Origin: Larix sibirica
Lineage: Eukaryota; Streptophyta; Pinopsida; Pinales; Pinaceae
Direction: 5' to 3'
Length of the DNA: 10,199 bases
NCBI GenBank assembly: GCA_004151065.3
Contig: NWUY0300074099.1
Span: 4,291-14,489, forward strand
The notes under the pieces are model-generated. The model was not told the origin of the DNA. It searched no databases and worked only from the letters and a program-made list of their open reading frames with translations. Positions 1-7,021 of the stretch are shown in pieces (position 1 is the stretch's first letter; the number at the start of each line of letters is the position of its first letter). The position numbers were made by a program, and so were the translations under genes.

Positions 1-56
1 TTATACATATAGTTACCAATTCTTGACAATGCATTTATAACATGTTGAGCATGTAG

Positions 57-836
57 GTGAAACATCATAAGGTCATGTGTTGTAATGGTAGAAAATATCA
101 CACCAAACAATTGGATGATAGTAGGAAAACATGTGATAGTGGGATAACCAACAATTTTCCATGTTACTAATATTCCCCATAATGGCGATAGACATCCAGT
201 CACATTGGATTTGAGGTACTATGGGTATTTGGAAGACATAATTGGATATAGACTTTAAATCCTTCAAAGTGGTTCTCTTTAAGGTGAGGTGGTAGAGATT
301 GTGGTTGTAAGCTAATGAAAGGATGGTTATTGATCATGAAAATGGATTATTATGATTAATACTAATAGGTATGAGCCATATACAAATCCCTACACACTTC
401 CAAGTCAGTGTGAGTTGGTATTTTTATTGAGGTACCAAATAGAGTAGTTTGGTCATGTGTTGTTAGATTTGATCAAAGAGGACAACCCGTAAAGTATACT
501 TTTCGTGAAGAATATGTTCATGATCAAGAAGAAGAAGATGGAGGAAGAAGTGTATTTAGACGAAGGGGAAATCAAGTTTACCATATAGGCCCTCCCTCAT
601 ATCTCAATGATGATGACTATGTTGATGATGAATTAGTGATAGATGTTGCAGATGTTGTTTTGGACAATCTTTACAATGATTCTGAAAGGTAGGATACAAA
701 TTATGATCTTCATAACTGAGATGTTGACTTGGACCACACTTGGGTGAAGCTCAACATCAATCTTATTTGGAATTATAACAAATCTTATTCAATGGATCCT
801 ATCCTTAACAATCAGTTCTGTGAAAATTTCTCTTAA
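57..836 (+). pseudogene. Decayed CACTA (En/Spm) transposon protein, DUF4216-like region
   Basis: This is a wreck of the protein that accompanies TNP2-type transposases in plant CACTA DNA transposons. It reads in pieces. Bases 57-167 give a stretch with YHTKQLDDSRKTCDSGI, matching the family's 'FHT..RD..R.TQNSGV' signature. Bases 163-255 give YYGYLEDII, the usual start of DUF4216. Bases 257-354 give KSFKVVLFKVRW, the next conserved block, broken by TAG at 293, TAA at 308 and a TGA at 353. Bases 355-432 give NTNRYEPYTNPYTLPSQC. Bases 414-689 give EVPNRVVW and then a long acidic tail. The last frame runs on to 836 through in-frame TAG (690) and TGA (717). Block order and spacing fit the family; at least three frame changes make it non-functional. 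The upstream transposase (Transposase_21, DUF4218) would lie left of the window. Terminal CACTA repeats were not located. The family call is from recognised motifs, not a search. Confidence 0.8.
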
Positions 837-2117
837 CAAAGAAGTGTTTGTACTTATTTGTAAATGAAATGTCCGTGTTTTCATTTATGTTATTTATTCT
901 ATGAATTGTATACATATATTGTACATTATATTAATGGAGTAATTATATTTCTTTTCATATAACCAAGCTATCCCAAAGCATGGATTTGAAATCTTAGAGG
1001 AATCAACACTTAACCAACATGAATTTTCACATGTCTTCGACTCAGATGCCTATAGAAACATATGTAATCTCTAGGCATATCAATACACATAAATCTTTCT
1101 ATAAACATATGGCTTGTCACCAATAATGAATATCACAATTTTCATTTTTTGATCACTTCCATGCATCACAACCATGGAGCTTTAATACTAAACGTTAGGT
1201 TTAATACTTCACCACATATTCACACAAACATATGTAAAACAATAAACAACTAGATTATACACTAAAGAAAACCCCAAGGGGTGAAATCCTATGTGTTTCT
1301 ATTGTACATATTAGTCTGTTTATATAGAATAGGTGAAATAAGACTCAACGTTGGCATGCATTTTAGGGTAGGGACATATTAATTTTCATGTAATTTCTAT
1401 TGTAAGACAGAAATGCAATTATATTGTACGATGATATTCTCATAAGGATGCCAAAAATAGAGTGAATATAGGAAATAAATGAACAAGTATTATTCAATGG
1501 ATCATATCCGTTAAAATCAACCCAGCTCGGGTTGCCATCTCTTTTTAATGCTCTAAGAATATGCATACAAAGCCCATACTACACACTTTAGCTATTGCAA
1601 TTCTTATTTAAGCAAATCCCTTAGAACTGCTACAATTATGGGAACTCACAGTCAACATCTGTTACTATCAATATCATTAATTCTCCCATAATCAATATTC
1701 ATCACTATCAATGCCTCTCGCTTTCTGATAATATCAATAGCTAGTATCAGTTACTATCAATATCACCAAACTTTGCATAACCCGTTAAGACTAGTTAAGT
1801 TTGATTGATCCATGTATTTGTTGTCCCATTTGCTTATCTAGTGGCACAGGATACTCCAATTGAATAGTGATGAAATATGATGACACACCCATTGTATAGA
1901 TATGAAATATTTTAGTGCATCGTCCACCAAAAGAGAAATGATTTTGAGATAGAGGACCTAAGCACCACAAACAATCAAAATTCTAAGATCGAATTCAATG
2001 TTGCAATCCTTGACAACTATCAAAAACTAGTATTTACATGTGAATGAATCTACATTCCTCAAGAATAACACTCTCAAGGAATCAACTGGGCTCTTCTTAC
2101 CACCCCTTTCTGCAGGT
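837..2117. other. Non-coding A+T-rich spacer
   Basis: No gene is supported here. The stretch right after the CACTA relic (837-960) looks like its 3' non-coding end, with many T-rich runs and ATGTAC/TATAC words. AACATATG-type words occur three times between about 1055 and 1235. A minus-strand open frame at 1363-1566 resembles no family I know and is probably chance. A cluster of TATCAAT words sits at 1661-1765 and is listed separately. Confidence 0.5.
1661..1765. repeat. Cluster of TATCAAT words with a repeated 16-mer
   Basis: The 16-mer GTTACTATCAATATCA occurs at 1661-1676 and again, identical, at 1750-1765. Between them ATCAAT recurs in TATCAATGCC (about 1702) and ATATCAATAG (about 1731), plus CCATAATCAATATTC. 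Short degenerate repeats like this can be subterminal transposase-binding arrays of CACTA elements, but no terminal repeat was found, so that reading is only a guess. It could also be simple low-complexity drift. Confidence 0.4.
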
Positions 2118-2417
2118 CAGAAGATCACACATACAAATACCACGCGACTGACAACAGAATGTAGAAAGAAACATCCAAATTTGTTTTTTTTTGAAAAAAA
2201 ACAATTAATTATACCAATCAGAACCACATACATAATTTTTCTTCTATAAATAAAATATTAATTCAGACGCCATTTTTCTTTAAATAAAATTATTGTTATA
2301 AATATATTTAATAAACGAGTTCGAAGACCATACTATGGGTAAATTCTATGCCATAGAAATTATTTCAAAACAATGATCACTATATCTCCACCGCTATCAT
2401 AGGAGCATGATAATGTA
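2118..2417. repeat. Diverged direct repeat, copy A
   Basis: The core at 2322-2394 aligns without gaps to 6411-6483, with 54 of 73 positions identical and most differences transitions. Shared blocks include TCTATGCCA/TTTATGCCA and GATCACTATAT. The similarity appears to extend with gaps on both sides (ATAAAATATT at 2250 against 6348, ATTGGTATAATTAA on the minus strand against ATTGGTGGTATTAA). The outer limits given are approximate. The copy also contains an 11-bp inverted repeat of T and A runs (2181-2204). Confidence 0.6.
2181..2204. repeat. T9/A8 inverted repeat, 11-bp arms
   Basis: TTGTTTTTTTT at 2181-2191 and AAAAAAAACAA at 2194-2204 are exact reverse complements, separated by TG. It could form a hairpin or cruciform, though runs of this kind arise easily in A+T-rich DNA. 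Confidence 0.6.
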
Positions 2418-2749
2418 AAATCTATTCCCCCCAGCAATTGGTTCTTAAAATATTTCAATGCATAGTATTCCATCCATCTTTTGTTAGAGACAATTTTGAA
2501 TCTTGTCTAATTTTTTTTGTTACACTTATAAAGGCAGCATTGCCAGAAGCCGTCCACTTAGATAATTAGCCAGTTCCAGAACTAGAGGGAAAAACTGAGT
2601 TTTAAAAAGCATATGTTCATTGATTGCAAGTCAACATCTACATGCATTTTACCTCTTATTCAAATCATAGAAGTAGTCTTCTCTTTAGCCTATTATGATT
2701 ACAAAGCTTCATGTTCAAAGACAAATACGGAATCTGATCCAAGTGCCAT
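2396..2749. other. Non-coding stretch
   Basis: Nothing gene-like was supported. A purine run on the minus strand (2421-2434) sits beside repeat copy A. The rest is A+T-rich DNA without recognisable motifs. Confidence 0.4.
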
Positions 2750-2953
2750 TTATTCCGAGGACAACACCAATTCATAGTTAGCAACAAGCAGTTGCTTGTA
2801 TAGAAATGCATACTTGATCTCAACCACATGTTCTTTCTTGCAACTACAAAAAGAATAGAATCTCTTTTCAAGCACAAGGTAAATCGTTTTGTCCTTGGTC
2901 CGATGAACAACATCACAAAGATGCTTTGAATCTAATAACGGCTTCAACCACAT
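2750..2953 (-). pseudogene. Coding-looking patch, possible SWIM-like zinc-finger relic
   Basis: A 67-codon open frame on the minus strand has a protein-like composition, with alternating hydrophobic and charged residues. Around residues 33-58 it reads FYSFCSCKKEHVVEIKYAF and then LYKQLLVANYELVL. The layout resembles the SWIM domain of the ZSWIM7/SWS1 family, where C-x-C is followed about 20 residues later by C-x-H in a C-K-H-x-L-A context. In that alignment the Cys and His of the second pair have become Tyr and Gln (LYKQ), so zinc binding would be lost. The frame ends in TAA just after this block and no partner exon was found. A chance open frame or a different family is quite possible; the family suggestion rests on memory of the pattern only. 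Confidence 0.25.
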
Positions 2954-3134
2954 GAACTATGTTACTCTAATTCTTGTTAGACATATTTTTTAACTGTAAA
3001 TATATCTTCCTTAGCTTAACTGCACAATAAATTGCAAAGAAGCTTCTAAGCTTGCTACTATTATCATATTTATAGGTCCCTATTCTTGACTAAAGTTAAA
3101 TTATATCTTTTGTTCAGCACAAAAGCATATAGCC

Positions 3135-3258
3135 AAAGTCTTTGAGTCCCCAACTACCTCAAGCTATAGTGCCTTTGCATATTGAGAAATAAAAATACCT
3201 ATAGCTATTAAGATACAAGGCCTTTTCATATTCACAAATAGGAAAACCTCCAGCTTAA
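3135..3258. repeat. Degenerate tandem repeat, about three units of 41-49 bp
   Basis: Three successive units end in AAGCT (3161-3165), ATAGCT (3201-3206) and CCAGCT (3250-3255). Each is preceded by a similar A-rich segment ending ACCT(C/A/C). Units two and three also share GCCTTT(G/T)CATATT. The copies differ at many positions and in length (41 and 49 bases between matching AGC words), so the array is old or partly coincidental. Confidence 0.35.
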
Positions 3259-4269
3259 TGCAATAACAATTAGAGTACCTTCACACTAGATATCATGCTC
3301 CCTATAAGTTTTTTTATGGCTATTCTCTCATTTCTATATTGTTCTCTAGGTTTTAAACTATTTGTCTTATTTCTTTTCCTTCATCTACAGCTCCAAGTTT
3401 TTTGTCCATGCACATAGGAATAACATGCTTATGTCAACTCAAAGTTATTATCCCAGTCCTTTACAATGACATATATCAAAGGAAGATTCTTTTGTATACA
3501 TTGTATATGGAGAGACTCCTTAGCAGAATGCTCCTCAGGAACACGACAGATCTATTGTCCCCAACTAGTGATTGTCAAAATATTGAAAACATAGTATCTG
3601 AGCCTACTGTTTATAAACAACCTTTGAATATCGTCTAATTGTCCTTTTCACACTTGTAGAGGAAACATTTTCACACGGACTACAACTCGTTAACTAGTCA
3701 ATGTTTGGATCGAACAAAAAAACTTGAGCTTCCAAAACTAAATGTTAATTGACTATAAGTCTAAATATAAATAGGTTGTAGCTCTCACTTAATTTATGGA
3801 ATTGTTACGAATGTTTTCTTTCCTACACAACAATAGAACCTTCTACTCAGAATGCAAACATTTTTTAGATATTTTTTTCTCTCTCTTTCTTTATTGGTTC
3901 TAGTTAAAGACAATGTCCTTGACTTTATGTATCTTTGTATACATAATGCAATCCCACAACCATGGTAAAATCCATATAAAATATACATATTAAGCTACAT
4001 ATTAGTGCATTCGAAAAAGGGAAGCATGTATTTGCTTTTCCCCCTTTGATCACAATTTTCTCCTGACCACACTATTGTTGCTTTAGCTGATAACAGAGGG
4101 CTGTGGTGCTCATCAATTTATTCCATTTATATTTTTTCTTCACTAGCCTTCAAATTCTATTCACGCCCATGCAACATGTAGATAACAACTTCCTAAAACT
4201 ACTTTTCTTTCATCTTTGCTTTTTTCAACCAAAAAAAGGCATTTAAGTTCATGATCATTTTGTAAACTA

Positions 4270-4341
4270 CATTTGTAAATAGGATATTGCAACCTCATGG
4301 AGAGTGCTTGAGTCACTTGTAAATAGGTTACTGAAATCTCA
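4270..4341. repeat. Imperfect 28-bp direct repeat pair, offset 44
   Basis: 4270-4297 and 4314-4341 share TTGTAAATAGG and the ending CTCA at a constant offset of 44 bases, with roughly 22 of 28 positions identical. No function is evident. Confidence 0.45.
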
Positions 4342-5081
4342 GAAATAGATTTTTGCTAGACAAATGTAATTTTTTGCTATCATTTGAACAAACACATTTT
4401 TTATATCCTAACCTTAAACATTATAGAACACATTCTTGTTCTTTCATTAATTTACAACTATCCTTAGTCCTTAATTGCATATAAGGGATTCCTATGGCTA
4501 CAAAAAAGTAGTTTCTTACTCTCACATTTTTCAGCCAAACTCATGTTGCTATGATGCATTTGAGCATAGAAGGTTAAATGTCAAATTACATGCTTTTCCA
4601 TGCACACAAAAGTACTTGATACAAACATCTATTCTTATACAGAAACTTGGAAATACCTAGTGACCCCCAACATTCTATATAAACCAAAGAACATATGCAT
4701 ATATGTAACATACAAAAAAAGAGAAATACTCAATGCACGAGATAACCATGGAATCTACATAAGTATTAATGACATCATATTTAATATGCCAAGATTATAT
4801 AGAAGATCTCTCCAAACTTAGTTCAAAATCACAAAATCTCTCACTAAAGGAAGGAAAAAATAATATGCGATTTTCCTATTGCAACTTTCATGTAAAAAAC
4901 AGAAGGCCTTAATATTGGTCAATGATAGGAAATCATAGTTAACACAAGGATCAACAAAAGACTAGCCTACTCAGACTACAAGCATTAAATGCTTATTGCT
5001 TTTCTCTCCTTAAGCAGCCACACCTGAGCGCCTTCCTTAGAACACGGGGTCTAGCTCATGGTGTCAAATTTTTGTCTCCAA

Positions 5082-5143
5082 TCTAAATGGGGGCTCGTTC
5101 TATGAGACCAAGATCAACTCTAGATGGGGGTTCATCTCACGAA
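5082..5143. repeat. Short repeat around a GGGGG box
   Basis: TCTAAATGGGGG (5082-5093) and TCTAGATGGGGG (5119-5130) are repeated at an offset of 37. The following bases GTTCTATGAG and CTCACGAAC are roughly inverted to one another. The block lies at the G+C-richer end of the minus-strand G+T-rich tract. Confidence 0.4.
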
Positions 5144-5192
5144 CTAGGTTAAAAACAATCAATCTCTTTTCACTTGTTTGGCTTGGAGCATA

Positions 5193-5216
5193 AGGAGAAG
5201 AAAATCGTCTTCTCCT
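5193..5216. repeat. Perfect 9-bp hairpin
   Basis: AGGAGAAGA (5193-5201) and TCTTCTCCT (5208-5216) are exact reverse complements around the 6-base loop AAATCG. The hairpin would form in RNA from either strand. It is not followed by a T run and no gene ends here, so a terminator role is not supported. Confidence 0.6.
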
Positions 5217-5309
5217 AGTTTCATAACTACTATGTCGACGAGTAGATAAACACAGCCTTGGAACCATGCCAACCCAATTCCCTATTCTATTTATTCAGAC
5301 AACCCCAAG

Positions 5310-5318
5310 AAACCCTAA
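5310..5318 (-). promoter_or_regulatory. Telobox-like motif
   Basis: AAACCCTAA on the plus strand (TTAGGGTTT on the minus strand) equals the plant telobox, which is common near the 5' ends of plant transcripts, often those for translation machinery. It fits a minus-strand 5' leader here, but a 9-mer can occur by chance. Confidence 0.3.
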
Positions 5319-5558
5319 ATGGAGTTTAGATCGACATATGGAACTACGCCAAAATCCCATCCAATAGAACTACAACTCCAAAGGAGACCCTACTCCAGCT
5401 ATATGACCACAACACAAAATAGAAACAACATTTATTCTGGCATCAAGCGAGTTGCAAAAAAACCTAAACAACGTGGATGGAGAACATACATGGACAAGTA
5501 GAAATCGAAGTAGAAGTCCTCCTCTAGCAAGCAATGAACACCACAAGAACACGCAACC

Positions 5559-5651
5559 CTGCATTCAACAAAACTAAAAACCCTTGTAAGATGCAAAAAA
5601 AGAAGGAAAAACAACAAACAACAATAAAAATCCCAAACAATAGAATCTTAC
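5559..5651 (-). other. Intron-like segment, 93 nt
   Basis: On the minus strand CGAG|GTAAGATTC (donor at 5651) is close to the ideal plant 5' splice site. A T-rich body then leads to TTGTTGAATGCAG|GG (acceptor ending at 5559). The length of 93 nt is typical for a short plant intron. The flanking sequence is G+T-rich on the same strand, as in a transcribed leader. Joining the flanks gives no recognisable protein, so it would be an intron in an untranslated or non-coding transcript. No transcript evidence is available from sequence alone. Confidence 0.35.
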
Positions 5652-6234
5652 CTCGAATCAAGCTCTTTCCAAGAGAGATGAAGCCACAGATGCCTAAAAC
5701 CCACTAGAACAGTCATTCAAACAACACCTAACCAACTGCAAACTCGTCATTATGCATGAAAATTCCAGAAGGAAATCAACAGAGCTCCACAATGCACAAA
5801 ATAGAATCCCAAAGCATGCACCCACTATGCCCACAGCCAAAGAAAACCCTGCACCCTATAGTCGAGCACCTTTGCATAGTGATGAAACTTGAGTAGAAAA
5901 AAGCAAGACAACCTATGGAGAAAATAGTGGAGGAACCCGACACCACAAACATAATAAAATGGCCTTTGTTCACTGCATTAATTGCTACAAATTCCAAATC
6001 CATTGCATTTATAGCGCACCTGTACCCACCAAAACCCCCCACATAAGAGACCCTTTACAGAACCGAATGTGAGCCAAAACAAATATGGAAAACAAAACCC
6101 TATGCATTTAAAACTACAACCAAAACAAATATGGAAAACAAAACCCTATGCATTTAAAACTGCACGGTGCAAGAAGGGATCGAAAACCCCATCCCTGTCG
6201 CCACGCCCCGACACCAAAGCCTAAGGGTGCACAA
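5652..6234 (-). other. Strand-asymmetric, G+T-rich leader-like region
   Basis: The minus strand of this stretch is strongly rich in G and T (the plus strand in A and C), unlike the surrounding A+T-rich DNA. It has a G+C-rich start near 6170-6230. Strand skew of this kind is typical of leaders and introns of a transcribed strand. A minus-strand open frame of 88 codons at 5776-6042 is rich in Cys, Gly and Phe, lacks any known domain, and is probably a by-product of the G+T skew. Confidence 0.35.
6074..6165. repeat. 46-bp tandem duplication
   Basis: Unit 6074-6119 is followed directly by unit 6120-6165. The first 42 bases of each (from CCAAAACAAATATGGAAAAC to the AAAACT before the differences) are identical; only two of the last four positions differ. 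The near identity makes it recent compared with the diverged repeats that flank this tract. Confidence 0.9.
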
Positions 6235-6498
6235 CAAAGATCACGCAACCAATGAAAAACATGTAAAAACCAAATAATTTATAAAAAAATACAAACATTT
6301 AATACCACCAATTAACAAATAAATAACAAATAAAAATAATTAAAAAAATAAAATATTTATTACAACCAATATTTTTTCTAAAAATGTTTTTCATTAAAAT
6401 ATTTTAATGCCGAAAACTGTGGTATGGCCAAAGTTTATGCCAAATAAATTATTAAAAAGTAACGATCACTATATGTCTACTGCAGGGACATAACAACA
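6235..6498. repeat. Diverged direct repeat, copy B
   Basis: This is the partner of the repeat at 2118-2417, in the same orientation. The core is 6411-6483. On the minus strand the copy opens with TGTTGTTATG directly after TTGGGAGAA. It contains a very A+T-rich middle (6260-6410) with a TATAAATT word on the minus strand, and ends in the G+C-richer leader-like DNA. This resembles an LTR (start TG, A+T-rich promoter, then leader), but the CA end was not pinned down. Confidence 0.55.
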
Positions 6499-6860
6499 TT
6501 CTCCCAAGGTATCTTTAATTATGGGCACCCCCACCCTTATCACATTGAGGGAGAGTATAATCATTAGGTCACATTTTATGGGGGTTTCCTCTAAAAACTC
6601 TATTAAGGGTTAATTGTTTTCCTTCCAACACTTTTTTTAGGCTAAGGATTTTTCTTTTGATATGTTAAACTTTTTACATATTCTCAATGGTTTATCAAGT
6701 AATAGGATTACAAATCTTCAGAAACCCCATTATCCTGCACCTCGATCGAGGAACCCTAGACTTGTCTACTAGGCTGTAAAATGGGCCTCTTCAAAACAAT
6801 TTATAAGTATCTACTATCTTTTAATCCATTTTCAATTAATCTTAAAAATCAGTTTATGTT
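6499..6860. other. Spacer upstream of the RING gene promoter
   Basis: No gene was recognised. The stretch has C-runs and T-runs (GGGCACCCCCACCC near 6522, GGGGGTTTCC near 6579) but no coding signal. It separates the repeat-bracketed tract from the RING gene's promoter. Confidence 0.4.
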
Positions 6861-6876
6861 ACAAATTACCTGGCGG

Positions 6877-6941
6877 ACGCGTCTTTTTGGCCTTGAGTCG
6901 TGCTGCCTCTTCGAAGGTTTCGAAGTTGTACAATATAAATA
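6877..6941 (+). promoter_or_regulatory. Core promoter of the RING-H2 gene (CGCG box, TTCGAAG pair, TATA box)
   Basis: A TATAAATA box lies at 6934-6941, 80 bases before the ATG. A start about 30 bases downstream would leave a leader of roughly 50-60 nt. Upstream, ACGCGT at 6877-6882 fits the VCGCGB element bound by the calmodulin-regulated CAMTA factors of plants. TTCGAAG occurs twice (6910-6916 and 6919-6925) with a 9-bp period. The G+C content of 6870-6925 is clearly above the surroundings. An in-frame TAA at 6968-6970 closes the reading frame ahead of the start codon. TATA placement is seen directly; the regulatory role of CGCG and TTCGAAG is inference. Confidence 0.55.
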
Positions 6942-7021
6942 ATACTTTGGAATTGAATTTTAAAAAATAAAACGATAGACACTTACATATTACTCCAACT
7001 GCAGAAATAGTAGACCTAATC

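Larger units (their letters stand above)
2954..5000. other. Long non-coding stretch with degenerate short repeats
   Basis: No gene is supported in these 2 kb. Open frames at 3402-3638, 3794-3988, 4475-4660 and 4600-4821 have no recognisable domain and stop-rich surroundings. Short imperfect repeats at about 3135-3258 and 4270-4341 are listed separately. The DNA is A+T-rich with C/T-rich runs on the plus strand. Confidence 0.5.
2118..6498 (-). mobile_element. Possible old non-autonomous LTR-type element (minus strand)
   Basis: Two diverged direct repeats of about 0.26-0.30 kb bracket this tract. On the minus strand both repeats begin just after purine-rich runs: GGGGGGAATAGA next to the 2118-2417 copy, and TTGGGAGAA followed by TGTTGTTATG next to the 6235-6498 copy. 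The latter resembles a polypurine tract/LTR junction. Just inside the right copy the minus strand is G+T-rich and looks like an untranslated leader. No reverse transcriptase, integrase or protease was recognised, so an element of the LARD type (LTRs, long non-coding interior) is one reading. Against it: the primer-binding site is unconvincing, no target duplication was identified, and a purine run before both copies is odd, since only the 3' LTR should have one. Two independent insertions of the same repeat family remain possible. Confidence 0.3.

Noticed and set aside
73-267. Minus-strand open frame of 64 codons
   Set aside because: It is the antisense shadow of the CACTA relic, which carries recognisable motifs on the plus strand.
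602-640. YVDD-encoding bases, as in a reverse transcriptase active site
   Set aside because: The motif lies inside the acidic tail of the CACTA relic and none of the other reverse transcriptase blocks are present.
2319-2331. GAGTTCGAAGACC, similar to a tRNA or SINE B box
   Set aside because: The B-box pattern is off by one base, no A box or cloverleaf was found at the proper distance, and it lies inside the diverged repeat.
3402-3638. 78-codon plus-strand open frame
   Set aside because: No recognisable domain, the opposite strand is equally open in pieces, and the surroundings are non-coding.
5370-5617. Overlapping minus-strand frames rich in Leu, Phe and Cys
   Set aside because: They overlap each other in two frames across the intron-like segment and the skewed DNA, as expected for low-complexity sequence.
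5776-6042. 88-codon minus-strand frame rich in Gly, Cys and Phe
   Set aside because: It is explained by the strong G+T skew of that strand; no domain or signal peptide pattern was recognised.
6205-6216. Minus-strand TGGTGTCGGGGC as a tRNA-Met primer-binding site (TGGTATCAGAGC)
   Set aside because: Only 9 of 12 positions match and it is not directly preceded by a CA end of the putative LTR.
6910-6925. Heat-shock element reading of the TTCGAAG pair
   Set aside because: A heat-shock element needs two free bases between TTC and GAA units (nTTCnnGAAn); here TTC and GAA are fused.
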